A DNA stretch of 64,000 nucleotides from JAKPAM01 sp047601745 (GCA_047601745.1 JASGIS010000001.1:6200001-6264000), one strand, 5' to 3'. Positions 28,853 through 37,805 are shown, counted from the first letter of the stretch. Program-made: numbers and translations. Notes: generated from the letters alone by a model not told the origin.

Positions 28853-30391
28853 ATGTCCGCGACCTCCGCCCGACCGACCCGCCGCGATGCCGAGAGCCAC
28901 GGCCGACGTCCCCCGACCGATGCCGGGCCGGCCCCGGCCGGCGCCGCGCTGTCCCGCTCCGGCGAAGTACTCGCGACCGCGGTGCTGCTGACCGGCACCT
29001 TCATGGTCGTTCTCGACTTCTTCATCATCAACGTCGCGCTGCCGACGATGCAGCGCCAGCTCGGGGCGACCGACACCCAGACGCAGTGGTTCGTCGTCGC
29101 CTACGGACTGGCGTACGCGTGCACGCTGGTCGCCGGCGGCCGTCTCGGCGAGCTCTACGGTCATCGGCAATGCTTTCGCGCCGGCATGCTGACGTTCCTG
29201 CTGGCCAGCGCGGCCTGCGGCCTCGCGCAGGGGCCCGGCGTCCTGTGCGCGGCCCGCGCGCTGCAGGGGCTCGGCGCCGCGCTGGTTTCGCCGCAGGTGC
29301 TGGTGCTGCTCGGCCGGCTGCTGCCCGCCGCGCGCCAGGCCTGGGCGTTCTCGTGGTACGGGCTCGTGCTCGGCGTGGCCAGCACCGGCGGACAGATCCT
29401 GGGCGGGCTGCTGCTCGCGTACGCCGGCGCCGACTGGGGCTGGCGCGCGTGCTTCCTCGTCAACGTGCCGGTCTGCGCGGCGGCGCTGGCGTTGTCGAAC
29501 CGCGCGCTGCCCGCCGAACCACGGCAGCCGCGCGGCGAGGCCGACGTCGCCGGCATGGTGCTGATCTGCGTCGGCATGCTGCTGCTGATCGGCCCGATCG
29601 TCGAGGGACGCGACGCGCACTGGCCGGCGTGGACCTGGCTGAGCCTGGCGGGCGCCGTGCTGGCCTTCGCCGGCTTCGCGCGGCGACAGCAGCGCCTGGC
29701 ACGACAAGGACGGCCGGGCATGATGCCGCCGGCGCTGCTCGCGCACCGGGGTTTCCTGATCGGCCTGGCGGCCACGCTGGCGTTCTACGTCGGCAACGCC
29801 TCGCACTACTTCGTGCTCGCGCTGTACCTGCAGCGGGGGCTCGGCCTGGATCCGCTGCAGGCCGGCAGCGTGTTCGCCTGCCTGGCCGTCGGCTTCATGG
29901 CCACGACGCTGAACGCCTCGCGGCTCAAACGACGCTTCGGCGACCGAACGCTGGCCGTCGGTGCCGCGGTGCTGGCGGCCGGGCATCTGGCGCTGTGGGC
30001 CGTGCTGTCGACCGTGCTGCCCGACGCCGGCGGCGCGGTCGCCGCACCGGCGATGGCGGCGCTGTGCGCGGCGCTGGTCGTCGAGGGGCTGGGCATCGGC
30101 ATCGTCATGGCGCCGCTGGTGGCCACCGTCGTCGCGCTGCTGCCGCCCCGGCACGCCGGCGTCGGCAGCGGCTTGATGACGACCACCCACCAGGCCGGCA
30201 ACGCGCTCGGCGTGGCGCTGATCGGACTGGTGTTCTTCTCGGCCGGCGGTAGCGGCCCGGATCCGGACACGGCGCGGGCGCTGCGCGCGAGCCTCGTCGC
30301 GCTGACCGCCAGCAGCGTGCTCGCCGGCTGGCTGCTGTGGCGGCTCGGCAGCCAGCGACCGATCACCGAACCGGACCAGGCGCCCGGCTGA
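28853..30391 (+). CDS. DHA2-family (EmrB/QacA-like) MFS transporter
   Basis: Proton-driven drug efflux carrier of 14 membrane helices and 512 residues. Helix 1 is LATAVLLTGTFMVVLDFFIINVALP, which contains the family motif LDxxIxNVALP. Motif A lies in the loop GGRLGELYGHRQ, and motif C-like GASTGGQILGG follows. The start was placed at the second of two adjacent ATGs, 6 bp from GGAG; a far longer frame upstream runs antisense through the sigma-factor gene and is not real. No MarR- or TetR-type regulator adjoins it. Multidrug export is the family role; the true substrate is unknown, and siderophore export is possible given the divergent Fur-controlled genes. Confidence 0.88.
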   Translation: MSATSARPTRRDAESHGRRPPTDAGPAPAGAALSRSGEVLATAVLLTGTFMVVLDFFIINVALPTMQRQLGATDTQTQWFVVAYGLAYACTLVAGGRLGELYGHRQCFRAGMLTFLLASAACGLAQGPGVLCAARALQGLGAALVSPQVLVLLGRLLPAARQAWAFSWYGLVLGVASTGGQILGGLLLAYAGADWGWRACFLVNVPVCAAALALSNRALPAEPRQPRGEADVAGMVLICVGMLLLIGPIVEGRDAHWPAWTWLSLAGAVLAFAGFARRQQRLARQGRPGMMPPALLAHRGFLIGLAATLAFYVGNASHYFVLALYLQRGLGLDPLQAGSVFACLAVGFMATTLNASRLKRRFGDRTLAVGAAVLAAGHLALWAVLSTVLPDAGGAVAAPAMAALCAALVVEGLGIGIVMAPLVATVVALLPPRHAGVGSGLMTTTHQAGNALGVALIGLVFFSAGGSGPDPDTARALRASLVALTASSVLAGWLLWRLGSQRPITEPDQAPG

Positions 30392-30445
30392 ACGATCGCC
30401 TCGCTTCGCGGGCCGCCCCGGCCCCGGCGACGGCGTCGCGCCGGC

Positions 30446-30509
30446 CGCCTGATCGAATCGCCATACCGCCCCGATCGCATCGCCGTGGCGCCTGATCGAA
30501 TCGCCGCGG
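30446..30509 (+). repeat. Three 21-22-bp tandem repeats upstream of the SDR gene
   Basis: Units begin at 30446, 30467 and 30489. The first and third share CGCCTGATCGAATCGCC exactly; the middle unit reads CGCCCCGATCGCATCGCC. The array ends 5 bp before a TATACT -10 box. Two-helical-turn spacing suggests binding of a regulator on one face of the DNA. Confidence 0.6.
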
Positions 30510-30514
30510 CGTCC

Positions 30515-30520
30515 TATACT
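30515..30520 (+). promoter_or_regulatory. -10 box TATACT placed for a leaderless transcript
   Basis: Near-consensus TATACT ends six bases before the ATG of the SDR gene, so transcription would begin at or next to the A of the start codon. There is no ribosome-binding site between them. Seen in sequence; leaderless start is inferred. Confidence 0.5.
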
Positions 30521-30526
30521 CGCGTG

Positions 30527-31333
30527 ATGCAAGATCGATCATCCCCCTCATCCCCTTCCCCATCGCCGACCGCGGCCGCCCGCCGCGTGGTCGCCGTCAC
30601 CGGCGCGGCGCGCGGCATCGGCCTGTCCATCTGCCGCGAGATCGTCCACGACGGCCAGTACGTGATCGCGATCCTGCGCAACTCGGCGCGCGTCACCGAG
30701 GTGCAGGCCGAGCTGGGCGAGCACGGGCGCGCGGTCGTCTGCGACGTCGGCAGCGACCGTTCGGTGGCCGAACTGTTCGCGAACATCCGCCGCCACGAAG
30801 GCCGCCTCGACGCGCTGGTCAACAACGCCGGCGTCATCGAGCCGATCGGCCGGATCAGCGAGACCGACGCCGAGCAGTGGGCCGCGGCCGTCGACGTCAA
30901 CCTGGTCGGCGCGTATCGCTGCGTGCGCGCGGCGCTGCCGCTGCTGCTGGCCAACCCGCCGGCCGCCGACGGCCAGCGCGGCCTGATCGTCAACCTGTCC
31001 AGCGGCGCCGCGCACCGGCCGCAGGAAGGCTGGTCCGCCTATTGCGCGTCCAAGGCCGGCCTGGCGATGCTGGGCCGCTCGATCGATCTCGAATACGGTG
31101 CCCAGGGCATCGCCGTGACCGGCTTCGCGCCGGGCGTCGTCGATACCGGCATGCAGGGACAGATCCGCGCGTCGGGAATCAACCCGGTGTCGCGGCTGCC
31201 GCGCGAATCGCTGGCGCCGGCGATCGGTCCGGCCCGGATCGTCGCGGCGCTGGTCCGTCATTGCCCGGCCGAGTACCGCGGCCAGGAAATCGACGCGCGC
31301 GACCCGGCGATCGCCGGGCTGGTCCGCGCCTGA
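30527..31333 (+). CDS. Short-chain dehydrogenase/reductase
   Basis: NAD(P)-dependent oxidoreductase of 268 residues with the classical SDR layout: cofactor loop TGAARGIG (25-32), NNAG (99-102), the serine in VNLSSGAA (near 159), and the catalytic YCASK pair Tyr172/Lys176. The overall pattern (ITGASRGIG-like start, EIDARDPAIAGLVRA end) resembles sepiapterin-reductase-like and benzil-reductase-like enzymes, but the substrate cannot be read. The first 18 residues are a Ser/Pro-rich tail. The start is the ATG six bases after TATACT, with no ribosome-binding site. A GTG 14 codons upstream precedes the -10 box and is therefore unlikely. Confidence 0.85.
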   Translation: MQDRSSPSSPSPSPTAAARRVVAVTGAARGIGLSICREIVHDGQYVIAILRNSARVTEVQAELGEHGRAVVCDVGSDRSVAELFANIRRHEGRLDALVNNAGVIEPIGRISETDAEQWAAAVDVNLVGAYRCVRAALPLLLANPPAADGQRGLIVNLSSGAAHRPQEGWSAYCASKAGLAMLGRSIDLEYGAQGIAVTGFAPGVVDTGMQGQIRASGINPVSRLPRESLAPAIGPARIVAALVRHCPAEYRGQEIDARDPAIAGLVRA

Positions 31334-31394
31334 GAATCGGAGAACGGACGCGCCCCACCCGAGCGGCGCGTCCGATTCGTTCACGGATTCCGAG
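31332..31394. repeat. Second copy of the palindromic element (short form), probable terminator
   Basis: Begins in the SDR stop codon. A perfect 10-bp stem CGGACGCGCC/GGCGCGTCCG (31345-31354 and 31365-31374) has a 10-nt loop. The right flank, from GCGTCCGATTCGTTCAC to GATTCCGAG, matches the outer arm of the element at 10085-10245 at about 27 of 30 positions. The left arm is a 5-bp-shorter version. It lies downstream of a gene like the first copy. Confidence 0.65.
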
Positions 31395-31487
31395 ACTTCG
31401 GGCGCGGCGCCGGCGTGCGGGCCCGACGCCGGCGATCAGGGCGCCGGGCGCGGATCCCGTCCGCGGCCGCGCGCGTCCCCCCGCCTT

Positions 31488-31493
31488 TATAAT
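31488..31493 (+). promoter_or_regulatory. leuS operon -10 box TATAAT
   Basis: A perfect TATAAT stands 81 bp before the leuS start in otherwise GC-rich DNA. No good -35 hexamer is seen 17 bp upstream. It probably drives leuS-lptE-holA and perhaps further genes. The rest of the 240-bp gap after the SDR gene is the palindromic element and plain GC-rich sequence. Confidence 0.6.
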
Positions 31494-31574
31494 GCCGGGT
31501 TTGGCCGGTGCCCTGCGCCGGCCGGCCGCGCCCGCCCGGGCGCGCCCTCCTTTCGCCCGGTACCAGACGTCTCC

Positions 31575-34262
31575 ATGCAAGACAAATACATCCCCCGCGA
31601 GGTCGAGGCCCAGGCCCGCCAGTACTGGAACGACATCGACGCTTATCGGGCGATCGAGAACGACCCGCGCTTCCCGAAGGGCAAGTTCTACGCGTGCTCG
31701 ATGCTGCCGTATCCGAGCGGCAAGCTGCACATGGGGCACGTTCGCAACTACACGATCAACGACGTGCTGTACCGCTACCTGCGGATGAACGGCTACAACG
31801 TGCTGATGCCGATGGGATGGGACGCGTTCGGCCTGCCGGCCGAGAACGCGGCGATGGCCAACCACGTCGCGCCGGCCGAGTGGACGTACTCGAACATCGC
31901 GTACATGAAGCAGCAGATGAGCGCGATGGGGCTGGCGATCGACTGGCGCCGCGAGGTCACCGCCTGCAAGCCCGACTACTACAAGTGGAACCAGTGGATG
32001 TTCCTGCGGATGCTCGAAAAAGGCATCGCGTACCGGCACACCGGCGTCGTCAACTGGGACCCGGTGGACATGACGGTGCTGGCCAACGAGCAGGTCGTCG
32101 ACGGACGCGGCTGGCGCACCGGCGCCGTCGTCGAGAAGCGCGAGATCCCGATGTACTACCTGGCGATCACGCGCTACGCCGACGAGCTGCTGACCGACCT
32201 CGAGCCGCTGGGCTGGCCCGAGCGCGTCAAGACGATGCAGCGCAACTGGATCGGCAAGTCGACCGGCGTGCGCTTCGCGTTCCCGCACGAGCTGCGCGAT
32301 GCCGACGGCCGGCCGATCGGCGACGGCAGGTTGTACGTGTTCACGACCCGCGCCGACACGATCATGGGCGTGACCTTCGTGGCCGTCGCGCCCGAGCATC
32401 CGATCGCGCAGGCGGCCGCGGTCGGCAATCCGGCGCTGGCGCGCTTCATCGAAGAATGCCGCGCCGGCGGCGTGGCCGAGGCCGACATCGCGGCGCGCGA
32501 CAAGGAAGGCGTGCGCACCGGCCTGACCGTCAGGCATCCGCTGACCGGCGAAGCGGTCGACGTCTGGGTCGGCAACTACGTGCTGATGAGCTACGGCGAC
32601 GGCGCCGTGATGGGCGTGCCCGCGCACGACGAGCGCGACTTCGCGTTCGCCACGCGCTACGGGCTGCCGATCCGCCAGGTGATCGGCCTGGCCGACGGCA
32701 GCGGCGCCTTCGACACCTCGCAATGGCAGCCGTGGTACGAGCAGAAGCAGGACGTCGTCTGCGTGAACTCCGGCGCTTATGACGGCCTGTCGCACGAACA
32801 GGCGGTCGATCGCATCGCCGCCGACCTGGCGGCCAAGGGGCTCGGCGACAAGAAGATCCAGTACCGGCTGCGCGACTGGGGCATCTCGCGCCAGCGCTAC
32901 TGGGGCACGCCGATCCCGATCATCCACTGCGACGACTGCGGCGCGGTGCCGGTCCCTTATGAAGACCTGCCGGTCGTGCTGCCCGAGCACCTGGTGCCGG
33001 ACGGCAGCGGCAACCCGCTGAACCGCGACCAGGCGTTCCTGCGCTGCGCGTGCCCGCGCTGCGGCAAGCCCGCGCGCCGCGAGACCGACACGATGGACAC
33101 GTTCATCGACTCGTCGTGGTACTACATGCGCTACTGCTCGCCGGACGCGGCGGACGCGATGGTCGACGAGCGCACCGACTACTGGATGCCGATGGACCAG
33201 TACATCGGCGGCATCGAGCACGCGGTGCTGCACCTGCTGTACGCGCGCTTCTGGACCAAGGTGATGCGCGACCTGAAAGGCGTGTCGGCAAGTCACGGCG
33301 CCGAGCGCGGCCTGGTCACGTTCGACGAGCCGTTCACCAACCTGCTGACGCAGGGCATGGTGCTGTACGAGTCGTTCTATCGCGAGGACGAGACCGGCAA
33401 ACGCACCTGGTACAACCCGCTGGACGTCGAGCTGCAGCACGACGACAAGGGCCGGCCGGTGTCGGCGACGCTCAAGGCCGACGGCCAGCCGGTGCAGCTC
33501 GGCGGTATCGAGAAGATGTCCAAGAGCAAGAACAACGTCGTCGACCCGCAGGGCCTGATCGACCAGTACGGCGCCGATACCGCGCGGCTGTTCACGATGT
33601 TCGCCGCGCACCCCGAGCAGTCGCTCGAATGGTCGGGCTCCGGCGTCGAGGGCGCGCACCGCTTCCTGCGGCGGCTGTGGAGCTTCTGCCACGCGCGGCG
33701 CGACGTGGTCCGCGATGTGGTCCGCAGCGAGGCCCCGCTGGATCCGGCCGCGCTGGGCGACGCCGAACGCGCGCTGCGCTACGACGTGCATTCGGTGCTC
33801 AAGCAGGCCAACTACGACTTCGAGCGTCTGCAGTACAACACCGTCGTATCGGCCGGCATGAAGCTGCTGAACGCGCTCGAATCGTTCGCCGGCACGGCGA
33901 CGCCGCAGGGCGCGGCCGCGCTGGCCGAAGGCCTGCGGATCCTGGTCTGCGTGCTCAGCCCGGTCGTGCCCCACGTCACGCACGCGCTGTGGAACGAACT
34001 GGGGCTGGCCGAACGCCACGGGCCGCTGCTCGACGCGGCCTGGCCGCAGGTCGACGAGAGCGCGCTGGTCCGCAGCGAGATCGAACTGGTGCTGCAGGTC
34101 AACGGCAAGGTGCGCGGCGCGGTCCGCGTCGCGGCCGACGCCGACCGGGCCGCGATCGAGGCCGCGGCGCTGGCCAGCGAGCCGTTCGCGCGCCTGTCCG
34201 AAGGCAAGCCGGCGAAGAAGGTCGTCGTCGTGCCCGGCCGGCTCGTCAACGTCGTCGTCTGA
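31575..34262 (+). CDS. leuS: Leucyl-tRNA synthetase
   Basis: Class I aminoacyl-tRNA synthetase charging tRNA-Leu; 895 residues. The HIGH-type motif is HMGH at 52-55 within PYPSGKLHMGHVRNY, and KMSKS is at 647-651. The editing (CP1) domain contains VFTTRADTIMGVTF and AHDERDFAFA, and the leucine-specific zinc-like segment CDDCGAVPVP is present. The C-terminal anticodon-binding domain ends with GKPAKKVVVVPGRLVNVVV. The last bases overlap the lptE start (TGATG), so lptE is translationally coupled. Essential gene, full length. Confidence 0.97.
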   Translation: MQDKYIPREVEAQARQYWNDIDAYRAIENDPRFPKGKFYACSMLPYPSGKLHMGHVRNYTINDVLYRYLRMNGYNVLMPMGWDAFGLPAENAAMANHVAPAEWTYSNIAYMKQQMSAMGLAIDWRREVTACKPDYYKWNQWMFLRMLEKGIAYRHTGVVNWDPVDMTVLANEQVVDGRGWRTGAVVEKREIPMYYLAITRYADELLTDLEPLGWPERVKTMQRNWIGKSTGVRFAFPHELRDADGRPIGDGRLYVFTTRADTIMGVTFVAVAPEHPIAQAAAVGNPALARFIEECRAGGVAEADIAARDKEGVRTGLTVRHPLTGEAVDVWVGNYVLMSYGDGAVMGVPAHDERDFAFATRYGLPIRQVIGLADGSGAFDTSQWQPWYEQKQDVVCVNSGAYDGLSHEQAVDRIAADLAAKGLGDKKIQYRLRDWGISRQRYWGTPIPIIHCDDCGAVPVPYEDLPVVLPEHLVPDGSGNPLNRDQAFLRCACPRCGKPARRETDTMDTFIDSSWYYMRYCSPDAADAMVDERTDYWMPMDQYIGGIEHAVLHLLYARFWTKVMRDLKGVSASHGAERGLVTFDEPFTNLLTQGMVLYESFYREDETGKRTWYNPLDVELQHDDKGRPVSATLKADGQPVQLGGIEKMSKSKNNVVDPQGLIDQYGADTARLFTMFAAHPEQSLEWSGSGVEGAHRFLRRLWSFCHARRDVVRDVVRSEAPLDPAALGDAERALRYDVHSVLKQANYDFERLQYNTVVSAGMKLLNALESFAGTATPQGAAALAEGLRILVCVLSPVVPHVTHALWNELGLAERHGPLLDAAWPQVDESALVRSEIELVLQVNGKVRGAVRVAADADRAAIEAAALASEPFARLSEGKPAKKVVVVPGRLVNVVV

Positions 34263-34888
34263 TGCGAACGACCACTCGACTTCCGCGGCCCGACGGGCTC
34301 GACGGCCAGTTCGACGGCCGGCTCGACTGCCAGTTTGACCGTCGACTCGACCGCCAATTTGACCACCGACTCGACGGCCAGCTCGACCGCCGACTCGACG
34401 GCCGGCGGCGGCTGCTGCGCGCGGCGGCCGGCGGCGGCCTGTTCGCGCTGGCGGCCGGCTGCGGCTTCCATCTGCGCGGCTCGATGCAGATGCCGTTCAA
34501 CACGCTGTACCTGCCTGCCGGCAACTCGTCGATGAGCGCCGACCTGCGGCGCGCGTTCGCCAATACCAACGCGCGGCTCGTCGATTCGCCGAAGGACGCC
34601 GAGGCCCGGCTCGAGACGCTGCTCGACACGAAAGAAAAAGAGATTCTGGCGTTCTCGAGCACCGGCACGCCGCGCGAATACCAGTTGCGGCTGCGCTATC
34701 GGTTCCGGCTGATCGACGCGCAGGAAGACGAATGGATCGGACCGACCGAGATCGTTCTGCGCCGCAGCGTGACGACGTCCGACGCGCAACTGCTGGCCAA
34801 GCAGCAGGAGGACGTGATCCTGTTCCAGGAAATGCAGTCGGACCTGGTCCAGCAGTTGCTGCGGCGCCTGGCCGCGGCCAAGCGATAA
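34262..34888 (+). CDS. lptE: LPS-assembly lipoprotein LptE with repeat-encoded signal n-region
   Basis: Outer-membrane lipoprotein that plugs the LptD barrel and helps place lipopolysaccharide at the surface; 208 residues. Residues 13-48 are nine tetrapeptides of the pattern LDxQ/FDxR, and only then come the twin Arg run, the hydrophobic core (LLRAAAGGGLFALAAG) and lipidated Cys67. The mature part is typical (CGFHLRGSMQMPFNTLYL, STGTPREYQLRLRYRF, RRSVTTSDAQLLAKQQEDV). The start overlaps the leuS stop, and no later ATG or GTG exists before the hydrophobic core, so the unusual extension appears to be translated unless initiation is non-canonical. It lies upstream of holA, as in many proteobacteria. 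Confidence 0.92.
   Translation: MRTTTRLPRPDGLDGQFDGRLDCQFDRRLDRQFDHRLDGQLDRRLDGRRRLLRAAAGGGLFALAAGCGFHLRGSMQMPFNTLYLPAGNSSMSADLRRAFANTNARLVDSPKDAEARLETLLDTKEKEILAFSSTGTPREYQLRLRYRFRLIDAQEDEWIGPTEIVLRRSVTTSDAQLLAKQQEDVILFQEMQSDLVQQLLRRLAAAKR
34298..34405 (+). repeat. Nine in-frame 12-bp tandem repeats inside lptE
   Basis: Units follow YTYGACNGNCRR (for example CTCGACGGCCAG, TTCGACGGCCGG), alternating in a 24-bp higher order as LDxQ then FDxR. The array is entirely in frame and could change length by slippage without shifting the reading frame. Confidence 0.85.
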
Positions 34889-34901
34889 GGACGCCCCGCC
34901 G

Positions 34902-35948
34902 ATGCAGGTCCGGCCCGACGGTCTCGCCGCGCAGCTCGCCCGGCGCGTGCCGCCGATCATCTGGGTGCACGGCGACGAGGTGCTGCTGCGCCAGGAAGCC
35001 TGCGACCTGACGCGCCGGCACCTGCGCGACGCCGGATTCGACGAGCGGCAGGTGTTCGACGTCGACCGTTATTTCAAGCCGTCGGCGCTGCAGGCCGAGG
35101 CGAACGGGCTGTCGCTGTTCGCCAGCCGCAAGCTGATCGAGCTGCGCTGCGCGGCCAAGCCCGGCAAGGACCTCGGCCAGGCGCTGGCCGAAGTGGCCGC
35201 CGGCGCCGGCGACGACCTGCGGCTGCTGGTCCAGTCGCCGCGGATGGACCGCCAGGCCACCGAGACCGCGTGGTTCGCCGCGGTCGATGCGCATGCGCTG
35301 GTCGTGCCGGTCTTTCCGGTCGAGCGCGCGCGCCTGCCGCAGTGGATCGCCGAGCGCCTGGCGCGGCAGGGACAGCAGGCCGATGCCGCGACGCTGGCGT
35401 TGATCGCCGACCGCGTCGAGGGCAACCTGCTCGCCGCGCACCAGGAGATCCAGAAGCTGGGCCTGCTGTGCCCGGCCGGGCCGCTCGACCCCCAGGCGGT
35501 GCGCGGCGCCGTGCTCAACGTCGCGCGCTACGATCCGGGCGATCTGGCCGCGGCGATGCTGGCCGGCGACTGCGAGCGCGCGCTGCGCTGCCTGGCCGGC
35601 CTGCGCGCCGAGGGCGAGGCCGAGCCGCTGGTGCTGTGGGCGCTGGCCGACGCCGCGCGCAACCTGCTGCGGCTGTCGATCGCCCAGCGCGACGGCCGGC
35701 AGCCCGCGCAGGTGATGCGCGAGCTGCGGATCTACCCGCCGCGCGACCGCCTGTACGAACCGGCGCTGCGCGCGGGCCCGCCGTCGGCGCGGATCGCGCC
35801 GCTCGAACGCGCGCTGACGCAGGCCGCCATCGCGGATAGAATCATCAAGGGCCTGGAACGCGGCGACGTCTGGCAGACGATGGCCGGCATCGTCATCGGC
35901 GTCGCGCGAGGCCCGCTGCTGGCGGCGCCCGACCCGGCCGGCGCCTGA
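34902..35948 (+). CDS. holA: DNA polymerase III delta subunit
   Basis: Clamp-loader subunit that opens the beta sliding clamp; 348 residues, matching E. coli HolA. The N-terminal segment PPIIWVHGDEVLLRQEACDLTRRHL is the usual start of domain I, and FASRKLIELR is the beta-binding region with the hydrophobic wedge SLFAS. Domain II has LPQWIAERLARQG and EGNLLAAHQEIQKLGLL, and the C-terminal collar helices end in GLERGDVWQTM. It begins 13 bp after lptE with a weak ribosome-binding site (AAGGACG). This gene pairing is widespread in Proteobacteria. Confidence 0.95.
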   Translation: MQVRPDGLAAQLARRVPPIIWVHGDEVLLRQEACDLTRRHLRDAGFDERQVFDVDRYFKPSALQAEANGLSLFASRKLIELRCAAKPGKDLGQALAEVAAGAGDDLRLLVQSPRMDRQATETAWFAAVDAHALVVPVFPVERARLPQWIAERLARQGQQADAATLALIADRVEGNLLAAHQEIQKLGLLCPAGPLDPQAVRGAVLNVARYDPGDLAAAMLAGDCERALRCLAGLRAEGEAEPLVLWALADAARNLLRLSIAQRDGRQPAQVMRELRIYPPRDRLYEPALRAGPPSARIAPLERALTQAAIADRIIKGLERGDVWQTMAGIVIGVARGPLLAAPDPAGA

Positions 35949-35989
35949 CGCCCGCACGACGGCCGCACCCCGGACAACCGAGCGACCGA

Positions 35990-36043
35990 CGCGCCCCCAA
36001 CGGACTCCAACGGCCCCCTAATGGCCCCCCAACGGCCCGAGCC
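35990..36043. repeat. Loose tandem CCAACGGC repeats in the holA-proA spacer
   Basis: Four quasi-repeats of about 10-13 bp (CCCCAACGGA, CTCCAACGGC, CCCCTAATGGC, CCCCCAACGGC) occupy the middle of the 125-bp gap. The remainder of the gap shows no promoter I would defend. Confidence 0.5.
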
Positions 36044-36073
36044 GCCGCCCTCGCCCTCTTGCACCGACCCGAC

Positions 36074-37366
36074 ATGAACGATCCCCAGCTCGCCCAGACC
36101 GACATCGCCGCCTACATGGCCGACGTCGGGCAGCGCGCCCGCCAGGCCAGCCGCGTCATCGCCAGCGCCGCCAGCGCGGTCAAGGACCGCGCGCTGATCG
36201 CCACGGCCGCCGCGATCCGCCGCGACCGCACGCGCCTGCAGGCGGCCAACGAACAGGACCTGGCCGCCGCGCAGCAGCACGGGCTCGACGAAGCCTTCGT
36301 CGACCGGCTGCGGCTGACCGACAAGGTCGTCGAGGCGATGGCCGCCGGCCTCGAACAGATCGTCGCGCTGCCCGATCCGATCGGCGAGATCACCGACCTG
36401 CGCTACCGGCCCACCGGCATCCAGGTCGGCCGCATGCGCGTGCCGCTCGGCGTCATCGGCATCATCTACGAGTCGCGCCCGAACGTGACGATCGATGCGG
36501 CCGGGCTGTGCATCAAGTCCGGCAACGCGACGATCCTGCGCGGCGGCTCCGAGGCGATCCACAGCAACCGCGCGCTCGCGCTGCTGATCCGCGAGGGCCT
36601 GGCCGCCGCCGGCCTGCCGCAGGACGCGGTCCAGGTCGTCGAGACCACCGACCGCCAGGCCGTCGGCGAGCTGATCGGCTCGCCGCAGTACGTCGACGTC
36701 ATCGTGCCGCGCGGCGGCAAGTCGCTGATCGAGCGCGTGTCGCGCGACGCGAAGGTGCCGGTCATCAAGCACCTGGACGGCATCTGCCACGTGTTCATCG
36801 ACGATACCGCCGACGTCGACATGGCGGTGCGGATCGCCGACAACGCCAAGACGCAGCGCTATTCGCCGTGCAACACGATGGAGACGCTGCTGGTCGCGCG
36901 CGGCATCGCGCCGCGGGTGCTGCCCCGGCTCGGCCGCCTGTACGCCGACAAGCAGGTCGAGCTGCGCGCCGACCCCGCGAGCCGCGAGCTGCTCGAGCGC
37001 GCGGGCATCGCATCGGTGCCGGCCACCGACGAGGACTGGGTCACCGAATACCTGGCGCCGATCCTGTCGGTCAAGGTCGTCGACACGCTCGACGACGCGA
37101 TCGCGCACATCAACACCTACGGCTCGCACCACACCGACGCGATCGTCACCAACGACCACCGGCACGCGATGCGCTTCCTGCGCGAGGTCGATTCGGCGTC
37201 GGTGATGATCAACGCGTCGACGCGCTTCGCCGACGGCTTTGAGTTCGGGCTAGGCGCCGAGATCGGCATCTCGACCGACAAGCTGCACGCGCGCGGCCCG
37301 GTCGGACTCGAGGGCCTGACCTCGCTGAAGTTCGTCGTGTTCGGCAGCGGACAGATCCGGACCTGA
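36074..37366 (+). CDS. proA: Gamma-glutamyl phosphate reductase
   Basis: NADPH-dependent enzyme converting gamma-glutamyl phosphate to glutamate 5-semialdehyde, the second step of proline synthesis; 430 residues. Aldehyde-dehydrogenase-type landmarks: VPLGVIGIIYESRPNVTIDA, the cofactor region KSGNATILRGGSEA, and catalytic Cys266 in RYSPCNTMETLL. The chosen ATG (MNDPQLAQTDI) replaces a TTG five codons earlier. proB is not in the window, whereas proC is at 46.8 kb, so the pathway is dispersed. No strong ribosome-binding site is visible. Confidence 0.96.
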   Translation: MNDPQLAQTDIAAYMADVGQRARQASRVIASAASAVKDRALIATAAAIRRDRTRLQAANEQDLAAAQQHGLDEAFVDRLRLTDKVVEAMAAGLEQIVALPDPIGEITDLRYRPTGIQVGRMRVPLGVIGIIYESRPNVTIDAAGLCIKSGNATILRGGSEAIHSNRALALLIREGLAAAGLPQDAVQVVETTDRQAVGELIGSPQYVDVIVPRGGKSLIERVSRDAKVPVIKHLDGICHVFIDDTADVDMAVRIADNAKTQRYSPCNTMETLLVARGIAPRVLPRLGRLYADKQVELRADPASRELLERAGIASVPATDEDWVTEYLAPILSVKVVDTLDDAIAHINTYGSHHTDAIVTNDHRHAMRFLREVDSASVMINASTRFADGFEFGLGAEIGISTDKLHARGPVGLEGLTSLKFVVFGSGQIRT

Positions 37367-37376
37367 TGCGATCGCG

Positions 37377-37805
37377 ATGATGCTGTGGGTCAAGGCGCTG
37401 CACGTATTCTTCGTCGTGGCCTGGTTCGCCGGGCTGTTCTACCTGCCGCGGATCTTCGTCAACCTGGCGATGCTGACGCCGGCCTCGCCGCCGGCCGAGC
37501 GTGAACGGCTGCTGCTGATGGCCACCAAGCTGTACCGCTTCAGCGGACCGCTGATGATCGGCACCTTCGTGTTCGGCCTGTGGCTGTGGCTGGGCTACGG
37601 CATCGGCCGCGACGGCGGCTGGATGCACGCCAAGCTCGCGCTGGTGCTGCTGCTGGCCGCTTATCACGGTTATTGCGGCCGGCTGCTCAGGCAGTTGCGG
37701 ACCGGCGCGTCGACGCGCTCGCACGTCTGGTTCCGGATGTTCAACGAAGCGCCGGCGCTGCTGCTGCTGGCGATCGTCGTGCTGGTCGTTGTCAAGCCGT
37801 TCTGA
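37377..37805 (+). CDS. hemJ: HemJ-type protoporphyrinogen oxidase / CopD-like membrane protein
   Basis: Four-helix inner-membrane protein of 142 residues (UPF0093), which oxidises protoporphyrinogen IX to protoporphyrin IX in many Gram-negative bacteria. The heme-ligand His is in KALHVFFVVAWFAGLFYLPR; LYRFSGPLMIGTFVFGL and the lysine-bearing WMHAKLALVLLLAAYHGYC are the other conserved segments. The start is the first of two adjacent ATGs, 10 bp after proA. A copper-resistance CopD role is the main alternative, but length and motifs favour HemJ. Confidence 0.88.
   Translation: MMLWVKALHVFFVVAWFAGLFYLPRIFVNLAMLTPASPPAERERLLLMATKLYRFSGPLMIGTFVFGLWLWLGYGIGRDGGWMHAKLALVLLLAAYHGYCGRLLRQLRTGASTRSHVWFRMFNEAPALLLLAIVVLVVVKPF

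Noticed and set aside
31179..34019. Long open frame opposite leuS (946 codons)
   Set aside because: Composition (Val-Arg-His-Asp) and lack of domains show it is an antisense shadow of leuS.
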